Source: an uncultured Lachnospiraceae bacterium (GTDB lineage: Bacteria > Bacillota > Clostridia > Lachnospirales > Lachnospiraceae). From it: 8,973 bases of DNA. The position numbers and the translations under genes were made by a program. The stretch's first letter is position 1; each line of letters starts with the position of its first letter. This document shows, in pieces, positions 1-6,654 of this stretch. The stretch is from the NCBI GenBank assembly GCA_910586585.1, contig CAJUKA010000141.1, positions 1 to 8,973 on the forward strand. Reading direction: 5' to 3'. Under the pieces are notes generated by a model. It worked only from the letters and a program-made list of their open reading frames with translations. It did not search any database and had not been told where the DNA came from.

Positions 1-44
1 ATATCGGTATCAAAAACCTCGGAATAACCATTTTTTCGGTATAA
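1..44. other. Sequence junction replacing the parA 5' end
   Basis: From base 45 the sequence reads in frame as the conserved DAQGSLTASLG segment of ParA. The preceding codon (42-44) is TAA, and the 44 bases before it do not encode the expected GK..LLIDA strand or a Walker A motif. The stretch is AT-rich and carries a 7-base direct repeat, TCGGTAT, at 4-10 and 36-42. On the minus strand it is open (LYRKNGYSEVFDTD), but that is too short to identify. I read this as a breakpoint from a deletion, an insertion or an assembly join. The exact junction and the origin of the left side cannot be settled from this window. Confidence 0.5.
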
Positions 45-119
45 GATGCGCAGGGAAGTCTTACGGCAAGTCTGGGTTTTACGGAACCGGACAGGCTGGA
101 AGAAACACTTGCGTCAGTA

Positions 120-764
120 ATGACAAATATTATCAATGATGAGGAATTTGAGCCGGACTATGGTATCTTGAAGCATGGCGAGGGGATTGACCTGATGCCG
201 GGAAATATCGAACTGTCGGGACTGGAAGTATCCCTTGTGAATGTTATGAGCCGTGAGTTAGTGCTTCGTTCCTACATAGAACAGGTAAGGGACAGATACG
301 ACTATATTTTAATTGATTGTATGCCGTCGCTTGGTATGATAACCATAAACGTGTTTGCCTGTGCCGACAGTATTTTAATACCCGTTCAGGCGGCATATCT
401 GCCCGTAAAGGGACTGGAACAGCTTATCAAGACCATTGGCAAGGTAAAGCGGCAGCTTAATCCGAAACTGGAAATTGAGGGTATTCTTCTGACAATGGTG
501 GACAGCAGGACAAACTACGCAAGGGACATCAGCGCGCTTCTGATTGAGAATTACGGAAGTAAAGTCAGGATATTTGAGAACAGCATTCCGATTTCCGTGA
601 GGGCTGCGGAGATTTCGGCAGAGGGTGTCAGTATCTACCAGCATGACCCGAAAGGCAAGGTTGCAAGCGCCTACCAATCCCTGACAAGGGAGGTCATCAC
701 CTCTGCTCGTTCAAAGGAACTCGCACTTTGCGTGGCAAAGCGGGGAGGTGAGCGTGATGAGTAA
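120..764 (+). CDS. parA: ParA/Soj-family partition ATPase, N-terminally truncated (probable pseudogene)
   Basis: ParA ATPases move or space DNA by ATP-dependent binding to the nucleoid, stimulated by ParB. The visible part has the LKHGEGIDLMPGNIELSGLE segment (residues about 17-36) and the Walker B-like strand YDYILIDCMPSLG (60-72). It also has the ILIPVQAAYLPVKGLEQL segment (85-102) and the C-terminal half through VSIYQHDPKGKVASAY. Homology continues upstream of the ATG in the same frame to base 45 (DAQGSLTASLGFTEPDRLEETLASV), where TAA at 42-44 blocks it. The deviant Walker A motif KGGxxKTT, expected some 50 residues upstream, is absent, so ATP binding should be lost unless a full copy exists elsewhere. 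ATG 120 is the only ATG early in the frame, and it has no well-placed ribosome binding site, which supports a broken gene. The stop overlaps parB by 8 bases. Confidence 0.85.
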   Translation: MTNIINDEEFEPDYGILKHGEGIDLMPGNIELSGLEVSLVNVMSRELVLRSYIEQVRDRYDYILIDCMPSLGMITINVFACADSILIPVQAAYLPVKGLEQLIKTIGKVKRQLNPKLEIEGILLTMVDSRTNYARDISALLIENYGSKVRIFENSIPISVRAAEISAEGVSIYQHDPKGKVASAYQSLTREVITSARSKELALCVAKRGGERDE

Positions 765-1650
765 ATCAGGAAGTGCAGCAAAAGTAAAGCTGAACAGTTA
801 TGATGATCTGTTCGGTTCTGCCGGAGTGCAGGCGGACACGGCACAGGTGCAGGAAATCCCGCTTTCAGAGCTGCATGATTTCAAGGGACACCCGTTCAAG
901 GTGCTTGATGATGAAAAAATGCAGGAAACCGTGGAGAGCATTAAGAATTATGGAGTGCTGATGCCGGGGATTGTACGGACAAGGGCGGAAGGAGGTTATG
1001 AAATCATAGCCGGACACCGCAGGAAGCACGGATGTGAGCTTGCGGGGCTGTCCACAATGCCCGTATTTGTCAAGGAATACACTGACGATGAGGCTACCGT
1101 GATTATGGTGGACACGAACATTCAGCGTGAGGATATCCTGCCGAGCGAGAAAGCAAGGGCGTATTCCATGAAATACGAGGCAATCAAGCATCAGGGGAAG
1201 AAAGGCGGCGGGAACAGCCTTGACGAAGTGGGCGAAGCCGCAGGGGAGAGCGGAAAGACCGTTCAGAGGTACATATGGCTTGCCCGGCTTTCCGATGAAC
1301 TGCTTGACATGGTGGACAAAAAGAAAATCGGTCTTGTGCAGGGTGTTGACCTGTCGTTTCTTGATGCGGAGGCGCAGCAATGGGTGCAGGTTATACTTGA
1401 GGAAACAGGTGTAGTTATATCTACGGCGCAGTCGGCAAAGCTGAAGGAGTACGGAAAAAACGGGGAACTGACGCTGCCGATGGTGCGGCTGATACTGACG
1501 GAGGAAAAGCCGAAAGAACGGAAAGTTACAATCAAACCGGATAAAATCAGCGAGTTTTTTGCGGAGAATTACAGCAGTGAGGACATAGAAAACATCATTT
1601 ATCAGCTGCTGGAGGAATGGAGCGCCATAAATGGTACAAGTAAGCAGTAG
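757..1650 (+). CDS. parB: ParB/Spo0J-family partition protein
   Basis: This is the DNA-binding partner of ParA (297 residues), expected to bind a centromere-like site on the element and to stimulate the ATPase. The ParB/sulfiredoxin-like N-terminal domain spans about residues 33-120. It contains the box IIAGHRRKHGCELAG (83-97, with GHRR at 86-89) and the segment NIQREDILPSEKARAY (121-136). A helix-turn-helix follows at about 154-178 (SLDEVGEAAGESGKTVQRYI). The C-terminal part is charged and probably a dimerisation tail. I chose ATG 757 because GGGAGG at 743-748 lies 8 bases upstream; GTG 748 is in frame but sits on that site. The gene overlaps parA by 8 bases, so translation is probably coupled. 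Chromosomal Noc/Spo0J-like and element-borne ParB proteins share this layout; the neighbours favour the latter. Confidence 0.93.
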   Translation: MSKSGSAAKVKLNSYDDLFGSAGVQADTAQVQEIPLSELHDFKGHPFKVLDDEKMQETVESIKNYGVLMPGIVRTRAEGGYEIIAGHRRKHGCELAGLSTMPVFVKEYTDDEATVIMVDTNIQREDILPSEKARAYSMKYEAIKHQGKKGGGNSLDEVGEAAGESGKTVQRYIWLARLSDELLDMVDKKKIGLVQGVDLSFLDAEAQQWVQVILEETGVVISTAQSAKLKEYGKNGELTLPMVRLILTEEKPKERKVTIKPDKISEFFAENYSSEDIENIIYQLLEEWSAINGTSKQ

Positions 1651-1665
1651 GGGAGGCACGGAAAT

Positions 1666-2766
1666 ATGGGCAGTGCAATGGAGTTTGATTATTACTACGG
1701 CATAGAAGCGGAGCAGTTTTCCTTTTACCGTGTTCCCCGGCTTTTAATCAAAGATGAAAGGTTCAAGGGGCTTAGCAGCGATGCCAAGCTCCTGTACGGG
1801 CTTATGCTCGACAGAATGGCTATGTCCATGAAAAACGGCTGGCTGGACGATGAGAACAGGGCGTATATTATTTATGCGGTTGAAAACATGGCAGAGGATT
1901 TAGGCTGTTCAAAACCAACCTGCACGAAAGTTATCAAGGAGCTGGATTCAGACAACGGCATTGGTCTGATTGAGAAAAAACGGAGGGGACTTGGAAAAAC
2001 CGACATCATATATGTGAAAAATTTTGCTTCCCTGCCGGACAGAAAGGCGGAAAAAGAGGCTGCAAATGCTGATGTTTCCACAGAAGTTAAAAATTTTAAT
2101 TTCAAGAAACAAAAAAATTTAACTTCTGGAAGTAAAGAAACTGAACTTCAAGAAATAAAAGATTTTGATTTCAAGAAACAAAAAGATTTGATTTCAGGAG
2201 ATAAAAAAATTGAACTTCAAGAAGTTAAAAATTTTGCCCCTAATTATAACAATAATAACTATACTGAACAGAATTATACTGATATGAGTTATATCAATCC
2301 TATCAATCAATCAGAGGTGGCGGCGGATAACCTGACAGAACAGGAAAGCGACAGCAGGATTGATGTGATTGATACGACAAATGAAACAGGTGCATATATG
2401 GCGCTAATCCGTGAAAAACTGGAGTACGAACACCACATGAAGTATGACAGCCGCAATGACAGGGAGATGTTTGAGGAAATTTACGAAATGGTGTGCGATA
2501 TTGTCTGCGTAAAGCGCAATACAATCCGCATCAACGGGGAAGAATATCCCTATGAGCTTGTAAAGTCCCGTTTCCTGAAACTGAACAGCAGCCATATATT
2601 GTATGTCATGGACTGCATGAGGGATACGACAACGAAAATCACAAATATCCGTTCCTACCTGATTACGGCACTGTATAATGCCCCCTCAACCATGAGCCAT
2701 TATTACCAGCAGGAGGTACAGCATGATATGTATGGCGGCGGGTGGGAGGAAAAGGGGGTAAAGTAG
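1666..2766 (+). CDS. repA: RepA_N-type replication initiator with a C-terminal DUF6017-like domain
   Basis: This is the predicted initiator for replication of the excised circular element (366 residues). The N-terminal domain, about residues 18-120, has the typical RepA_N features. FYRVPRLLIKDERFKGLSSDAKLLYG (20-45) is followed by the winged-helix segment MAEDLGCSKPTCTKVIKELD (75-94) and the wing LIEKKRRGLGKTDIIYV. Residues 140-190 form a low-complexity linker of two 23-residue repeats plus a partial third, then an Asn/Tyr-rich stretch. The C-terminal part (about 235-366, TNETGAYMALIREKLEYEHH onward) resembles the DUF6017 domain often found behind RepA_N in clostridial mobile elements. ATG 1666 follows GGGGAGG (1650-1656); ATG 1678 (MEFDYYYG) is an alternative start. 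The gene is 15 bases from parB and probably in the same operon. Family assignment is by recall of motifs, not by a search. Confidence 0.88.
   Translation: MGSAMEFDYYYGIEAEQFSFYRVPRLLIKDERFKGLSSDAKLLYGLMLDRMAMSMKNGWLDDENRAYIIYAVENMAEDLGCSKPTCTKVIKELDSDNGIGLIEKKRRGLGKTDIIYVKNFASLPDRKAEKEAANADVSTEVKNFNFKKQKNLTSGSKETELQEIKDFDFKKQKDLISGDKKIELQEVKNFAPNYNNNNYTEQNYTDMSYINPINQSEVAADNLTEQESDSRIDVIDTTNETGAYMALIREKLEYEHHMKYDSRNDREMFEEIYEMVCDIVCVKRNTIRINGEEYPYELVKSRFLKLNSSHILYVMDCMRDTTTKITNIRSYLITALYNAPSTMSHYYQQEVQHDMYGGGWEEKGVK
2083..2238 (+). repeat. 69-base in-frame tandem repeat in the repA linker
   Basis: Two full units (2083-2151 and 2152-2220) are followed by the first 15 or so bases of a third (2221-2238). 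Each unit is exactly 23 codons and reads E-V/I-K-N/D-F-x-F-K-K-Q-K and ends in ELQ. The units differ by several substitutions, so this is not a very recent duplication. The array is AT-rich relative to the rest of repA and lies between the DNA-binding and C-terminal domains. Whole-codon units keep the frame when copy number changes, which would vary linker length. The tract could also hold iteron-like binding sites for RepA, since some RepA_N plasmids carry their origin inside rep; that is inference. Confidence 0.8.
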
Positions 2767-2770
2767 CCGT

Positions 2771-2793
2771 CTTTTGGGCATGATGTCCAGAGG
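2771..2793 (+). repeat. 23-base intergenic palindromic element, copy 1 (type B)
   Basis: It starts four bases after the repA stop and lies 47 bases before the next start codon. It begins CTTTTGGG, has the core CATGATGTCC, and its right arm is degraded to CCAGAGG. It matches copy 4 (8581-8603) in the core GGGCATGATGTCCA, and both are preceded by CCGTC. See copy 2 for the most perfect hairpin. A mini-terminator, a translation-control hairpin or a protein binding site are all possible. Confidence 0.6.
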
Positions 2794-2839
2794 TGGAAAG
2801 CGTGTATGATAAAAGTATGGAAAAGGAGATGCAGGACTT

Positions 2840-3205
2840 ATGGAAAAAAAGAAATATATATCGGACGAAGAACGCGAAAAGTGCCGCAGGGTGGCGGAGG
2901 CGTTTGTAGAACTTGAGGATGTGGACATCGTGGTTGTTGATGTCGGCAGGTACGGTTTTGTAAAGCTACAATATTACACACCGCCGACGGGCTTTGAGAA
3001 TGATTTTACATTTACGGACAGCCGGGAACTGTTTGAGGATTTGTATGAGGAATGGCTTCATACACAGCTCATTGTATTTGCAGGGGAAATGTCTATTCAG
3101 GATATAGACTATGACAGTGTGTTTAAACAGCTTTCGGAGGGAAAACAAAAAGAGCTAGAGGAAAGAAAGGAAGATTTTGCAGAAAAAGCGGGAATTGCTT
3201 TATAA
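2840..3205 (+). CDS. Small acidic protein of unknown function
   Basis: This is a 121-residue soluble protein that I cannot assign to a family. It is rich in Glu and Asp, with no signal peptide or membrane segment. It starts with a basic/helical stretch (MEKKKYISDEEREKCRRVAE). A predicted beta strand follows (DVDIVVVDVGRYGFVKLQYY, about 28-47), then the segment TPPTGFENDFTFTDSRELFE. It ends in a charged helix (EGKQKELEERKEDFAEKAG). AAAGGAG at 2822-2828 lies 11 bases before ATG 2840, slightly far but usable. Its base composition fits the backbone better than the AT-rich gene downstream. It follows repA after 73 bases containing a 23-base palindromic element, so it probably belongs to the rep/par module. 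Small acidic genes in this position are common in Tn1549-like elements; a role in copy control or regulation is only a guess. Confidence 0.75.
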   Translation: MEKKKYISDEEREKCRRVAEAFVELEDVDIVVVDVGRYGFVKLQYYTPPTGFENDFTFTDSRELFEDLYEEWLHTQLIVFAGEMSIQDIDYDSVFKQLSEGKQKELEERKEDFAEKAGIAL

Positions 3206-3506
3206 AGAATAGTTGAAATATGTTTTATATGTATGGGGCAGCTATAATCATACAATGAGTAGGCTTATAGCTGTCAGTTGTCATATAAAAAGTTTAGTTA
3301 AGAATACAAAAGATGAGTTATAGTAAATAGGCAAAATAAGATACCTAAAAAGTTTTAAATTGTATACTTTGAAATGATCAGGTGGATATATTATACGAAA
3401 GAAAAGTTAAAAACTGCCGATATACATATCAGGAAATGCAAACTATACTATTTTGCATAGAATGATAATTTTATATTTGGTTGAAATTTTTAGGAGAAGT
3501 TCATCA
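3206..3506. other. AT-rich intergenic leader before the large cargo gene
   Basis: I see no convincing gene in these 301 bases. The composition shifts sharply to AT at about 3206, which marks the left edge of the probable cargo insertion. The stretch holds a perfect 9-base inverted repeat overlapping a TATAAT (annotated separately). Near 3387-3394 there is an AT-rich TATATTAT with TTGAAA 12 bases upstream, too close to be a good promoter. The ribosome binding site of the cargo gene, TAGGAGA, lies at 3491-3497. Confidence 0.6.
3239..3273 (+). promoter_or_regulatory. Inverted repeat over a TATAAT box, possible promoter/operator of the cargo gene
   Basis: CAGCTATAA (3239-3247) and TTATAGCTG (3265-3273) are perfect 9-base inverted repeats with a 17-base spacer. 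The left arm overlaps a consensus -10 box, TATAAT (3243-3248). No good -35 box lies at the standard distance: TTGAAA at 3213-3218 is 24 bases upstream. This could be an operator over a weak promoter, or an RNA hairpin. The distance to the start codon (about 260 bases) implies a long untranslated leader if transcription begins here. Confidence 0.3.
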
Positions 3507-5987
3507 ATGAAAAATAGAAAGTTGGAAAAATTAAAGAATATAATAGCTATTATTTTGTTAAGTGCGGGGGTGTTAATGGATATTGGTGTAGTCTTGACAG
3601 GAAAATATTGTCTTGAAGTGACAGAATCATTTATGGACTATATCTTTTCATCAATTGTAACGATTTCAACATTAAGTTTTTCGTTTATTGCTTTATTTAC
3701 GGGTTTGTTGGATAAGAATTATTATGGCTATAAATTGAAGGAAATCATACAGTTTAGGGAATCCCCAATTAATTTTATAAGGTATATTATTAGCTCGCTT
3801 ATATTAGCTGGTTTAGCGACGGTATTATTGATGGGAAATTTTAAAATAAATTGTGTTAATACAATGGTTTCAATCTTATTTTTAGATATTTTTTTAGTTG
3901 GATTTACTGCAATAGAAATATATATACTTTTAACTAATGATGAGATGTGTTATAGATTGGTGGTAGATCATTATAAAAAGAAGTATAGCCAAAAAAGTAT
4001 TTCGTATGGTTATCATGATGATATTGACAGATTATTTTGTGCATTAAATGAGTGTATAGATAGTACAGATATACAAGGGAAAAACGAAGTTTGCAGAATG
4101 ATTGAAGAGCTTGAAAAAGCTATTTCAAAAGAAGTTCCAGAGTATGAACAATATTACAACTATATAATAGATAAACTGAATAAATGTGTTACAAACTGGG
4201 CAAATTCATTTGGATATAATCAAATGATAGTGGATATTGCAAGTTTATTAGAATATTTGACAGACTTTCAATATATAAAAATTGATTTATATATTATTCC
4301 TTTAAAACAAAGAAGATTTTGGACTGATCAGATGCTTTTAGAACAGGATTATTTAGAACAAATCAAAGAAATACATTTGTTAGATTCTTTTAAAAATGGG
4401 AAAATCACCAATGAAGAAGTAGAGAAAATATTATATTACTATTTCAAATGTTTGTTGCTTAATCATATATGTTCTGATACATTGAAAACAACTTTGATTG
4501 AGAATTATATACATAGATTAACTTTTTTCCATATGGGTGAAGAAGAAGGTGACTTAACTGTCGATGCGAAAGGACTTTTGAACATAGTAAAATATTATGT
4601 ATTACGAAATGAAAATATTGAAGAAAGGAATATGATTTTTGGGATAATTACTAGGGAGCTGTATTATAGTCAAAATAGCTTTTGTACAGATGATAAGATA
4701 TTTTATAATGTTTTGTCAATTATTACTCAGGCATTTTATTATAGTATTATGTGTGAACAAGAAACATTAAGTGAAGAATTTCGAAATAAATTAAAAGGAA
4801 CATTGAGAACAGAAGTTAGTACACAAACTTTATCTTCATTAAAATTTTCAAGTTTGTTGGAAAGAAATATAGAAGAAGTTATGAGAGCAATTGGAAAGAG
4901 GATAAATCTAGTAGATGGACTGGAAAGATTATTTGAATATTTTCCGCCATTTTCTATGACTAAGAGAGTTATTTGGACGAAAGGATTTAATGTGACTTTC
5001 TTTTTGGCTCTGTTTGTAATATTTAGTGATGAGATAGGCTATTATTCTCCGTATAAATATTTTATTGATTGGGAAAATTTAGATGACAGAAGTAAACTAA
5101 GTATATTAATGAAAATGACACAAAAATATGATTTAAGAGAAATTATATTTGAAGAAAAATTTGTTGACGAGTGTAGAGAACTTGGAGAGCTTTTAGAACA
5201 CCCATATCATTTTACTGAAGAACAGCAAAAAAGTTTATATAATCATTTGAGGGAGGAACAGGAAAAATTAAAACTTGATAGGATTGAAAATGTAGAAGAG
5301 ATTAAAGTAGAATGGAAGGATGTTAATGAAAAGCTATTATTTTTAATGAATCGGGATAAAGTATTTGGATGGTCAGATGTACCTGTAACTGATGTGATAA
5401 ACATAAAATATTCTACATCACCGCAAATAAGTAGGCGCGAATATTATGATTCAAATAAAGCGGCGGGGGATTTGCAGAGTGCTATTTTGGATGCAGTAAA
5501 AAAATACATCAGAAATGTAAGTGAGGAAGTTAGTATTTCTTTTGACGAGTATGGGATTGATAACTTTATTGAGTTCTTAAAGAATAATTCATATGATGCT
5601 AGAAATTATTCTTATACACAAGATTTAGGTATGTTAAAGTATAGAAATAATAAAAATTTTATGGAATTAAAGCAACTAGAAGATCAAGTAGATGCTTATA
5701 ATACAAAACATATACATGAAAAAATTTACTTTATATTAGATAAATTTAGATTTTCGGCAAAGATTTCTAAAATAGAAAAAGTTGATCTAACAGAGGAGGA
5801 ATGTGTTGAAGTTATAGAAAATTCACAGTGTTATAATGGAATGTACAATATAGATGGAGTACTAATGTCAAAGGAAAAGGCAGTCAAAAGCGTTCAAAAA
5901 ATATTTGTTCGTGAAAGGTATTCTTTCAGAATATATTATAGCTTTGGAAGAAAGGATATTGCAAGGTTGAAATTCAAATATAAATAA
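3507..5987 (+). CDS. Large membrane-anchored protein of unknown function (AT-rich cargo gene)
   Basis: The protein has 826 residues and I recognise no family. Four hydrophobic segments near the N terminus look membrane-spanning: about 11-31, 45-68, 90-110 and 119-143. The second contains TISTLSFSFIALFTGLL. The remaining 680 residues are charged, mostly helical and probably cytoplasmic; one more hydrophobic patch (about 492-506, NVTFFLALFVIFSD) could be buried. I see no P-loop, nuclease, protease or helix-turn-helix motif. ATG 3507 was chosen because TAGGAGA lies 9 bases upstream; an in-frame ATG at 3453 has no ribosome binding site. The gene is far more AT-rich than its neighbours (about 30% GC by eye), with AT-ending codons and many ATA and AGA codons. 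This indicates acquisition from elsewhere. It is flanked by backbone genes and ends just before a strong hairpin. A single-gene phage-defence or surface-stress function would fit such a cargo slot but is unproven. Confidence 0.85.
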   Translation: MKNRKLEKLKNIIAIILLSAGVLMDIGVVLTGKYCLEVTESFMDYIFSSIVTISTLSFSFIALFTGLLDKNYYGYKLKEIIQFRESPINFIRYIISSLILAGLATVLLMGNFKINCVNTMVSILFLDIFLVGFTAIEIYILLTNDEMCYRLVVDHYKKKYSQKSISYGYHDDIDRLFCALNECIDSTDIQGKNEVCRMIEELEKAISKEVPEYEQYYNYIIDKLNKCVTNWANSFGYNQMIVDIASLLEYLTDFQYIKIDLYIIPLKQRRFWTDQMLLEQDYLEQIKEIHLLDSFKNGKITNEEVEKILYYYFKCLLLNHICSDTLKTTLIENYIHRLTFFHMGEEEGDLTVDAKGLLNIVKYYVLRNENIEERNMIFGIITRELYYSQNSFCTDDKIFYNVLSIITQAFYYSIMCEQETLSEEFRNKLKGTLRTEVSTQTLSSLKFSSLLERNIEEVMRAIGKRINLVDGLERLFEYFPPFSMTKRVIWTKGFNVTFFLALFVIFSDEIGYYSPYKYFIDWENLDDRSKLSILMKMTQKYDLREIIFEEKFVDECRELGELLEHPYHFTEEQQKSLYNHLREEQEKLKLDRIENVEEIKVEWKDVNEKLLFLMNRDKVFGWSDVPVTDVINIKYSTSPQISRREYYDSNKAAGDLQSAILDAVKKYIRNVSEEVSISFDEYGIDNFIEFLKNNSYDARNYSYTQDLGMLKYRNNKNFMELKQLEDQVDAYNTKHIHEKIYFILDKFRFSAKISKIEKVDLTEEECVEVIENSQCYNGMYNIDGVLMSKEKAVKSVQKIFVRERYSFRIYYSFGRKDIARLKFKYK

Positions 5988-5997
5988 GTACAGCGTC

Positions 5998-6047
5998 AGG
6001 GCAGATATAGACCGTAAAAACGGCTTATGTCTGCCCTTATTTTATTT
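5998..6047 (+). terminator. Rho-independent terminator-like hairpin after the cargo gene
   Basis: AGGGCAGA (5998-6005) pairs with TCTGCCCT (6030-6037). The pairing continues inward through 6006-6010 with 6025-6029 (including two G-U pairs) and one mismatch. CCGT (6012-6015) then pairs with ACGG (6020-6023) around an AAAA loop. T-rich sequence follows (TTATTTTATTT). It starts 11 bases past the cargo stop codon. It would end cargo transcription or attenuate read-through into pcfB and the coupling protein gene. The GC-rich stem matches the backbone in composition rather than the cargo, so it may belong to the original element. Confidence 0.75.
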
Positions 6048-6053
6048 CAGCAG

Positions 6054-6076
6054 CTTTTGGACACGCTGACCAAAAG
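6054..6076 (+). repeat. 23-base intergenic palindromic element, copy 2 (type A, perfect hairpin)
   Basis: CTTTTGG (6054-6060) and CCAAAAG (6070-6076) are perfect inverted arms around the loop ACACGCTGA; one more G-C pair extends the stem (6053/6077). This is the best-formed of four copies in the window. It lies directly before the strong ribosome binding site AAGGAGGG (6081-6088) of the 14-codon leader ORF, so in RNA the hairpin would sit just 5' of the ribosome site. No T-run follows, so it is unlikely to be a simple terminator. Confidence 0.7.
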
Positions 6077-6092
6077 CGGAAAGGAGGGCATT

Positions 6093-6137
6093 ATGCGGCA
6101 TTTACATTTACTGCACAGGCTGTATGTTCCACCGTAG
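6093..6137 (+). CDS. Possible 14-residue leader peptide upstream of pcfB
   Basis: The sequence is MRHLHLLHRLYVPP. It is preceded by AAGGAGGG (6081-6088), one of the strongest ribosome binding sites in the window. It ends 40 bases before pcfB and is not in frame with it. It lies between the palindromic element and a second ribosome binding site. Three of its 14 residues are His and four are Leu. It could be a leader peptide controlling pcfB expression, or the ribosome site may only keep the leader RNA occupied. Evidence for translation is limited to the ribosome site. Confidence 0.4.
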   Translation: MRHLHLLHRLYVPP

Positions 6138-6177
6138 AGGGCATACAAGAACAGAGAAATAAAGATCGGAGGGACTT

Positions 6178-6654
6178 ATGCAGGAGGAAACAACACAGAA
6201 AACAATTGCCCTTGTGATTAAGACCTCAAAATTAACCGCCAATACACTGAAAGCAGCAATGCGGATGTACCTGAACCACCATAAGCAGAAAGTAGGGGAA
6301 GTGCATGGGAAAACCTCTGTAAAGAAACTGGTGGGGGACGGCGCGGGGGCATCGTCTATCGAAGTCACAGACGGCAACATCAAATCATTTGAGCGTGTAG
6401 CCCGTAAGTATAACGTTGATTTTGCCGTCAAGAAAGATAAGACGGTATCGCCGCCGAAATACATGGTCTTTTTCAAGGGAAAGGACGCCGACGTGGTGGC
6501 GCAGGCGTTTAAGGAATTTGTTTATGGCAATGAGAAAAAGAAATCAAGGGCTTCCGTGAGGGAAAAACTCAGCCGGCTTAAGGATGCGCTGTCGCAGGAT
6601 AAGAACCGGGAGAGAAGTCGTGAGAAAAACAAGGACAGGGGGCAGAGCCTATGA
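6178..6654 (+). CDS. pcfB: PcfB-family conjugation protein (DUF3801)
   Basis: This 158-residue soluble protein belongs to the PcfB/DUF3801 family, first named on the enterococcal plasmid pCF10. There it helps bring the relaxosome to the coupling protein. The family region is about residues 8-115: LVIKTSKLTANTLKAAMRMY, then a GKTSVKKLVGDGAGASSIEV segment, and VARKYNVDFAVKKDKTVSPP before YMVFFKGKDADVVAQAFKEF. The tail (about 118-158) is highly basic and charged, rich in Lys and Arg with KNRERSREKNKDRG near the end, and may contact DNA or partner proteins. GGAGGG (6168-6173) lies 4 bases before ATG 6178. The stop overlaps the next start (ATGA), so PcfB and the coupling protein are probably made together, as expected for physical partners. 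Family assignment is by recalled motif and context. Confidence 0.9.
   Translation: MQEETTQKTIALVIKTSKLTANTLKAAMRMYLNHHKQKVGEVHGKTSVKKLVGDGAGASSIEVTDGNIKSFERVARKYNVDFAVKKDKTVSPPKYMVFFKGKDADVVAQAFKEFVYGNEKKKSRASVREKLSRLKDALSQDKNRERSREKNKDRGQSL

Noticed and set aside
1..44. 3' end of a group II intron in parA
   Set aside because: Considered because maff2 carries a likely intron, but I could not see a domain V/VI pattern or a typical intron 3' end here, so the origin is left open.
865..1659. 264-codon open frame on the minus strand over parB
   Set aside because: It lies antisense to a well-supported ParB gene, has no ribosome site or recognisable domain, and its Cys/His/Leu-rich composition is typical of a reverse-strand shadow.
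2083..2238. CRISPR-like array
   Set aside because: The repeats are contiguous, in frame with repA and diverged, with no unique spacers.
3255..3323. 22-codon ORF (MSRLIAVSCHIKSLVKNTKD...) in the cargo leader
   Set aside because: No ribosome binding site precedes it, and it lies within the inverted repeat in AT-rich sequence; chance is the simplest explanation.
3453..3506. 18-residue upstream extension of the cargo protein (ATG 3453)
   Set aside because: No ribosome site is near ATG 3453, whereas TAGGAGA is well placed for ATG 3507, which also gives a usual basic N terminus before the first membrane segment.
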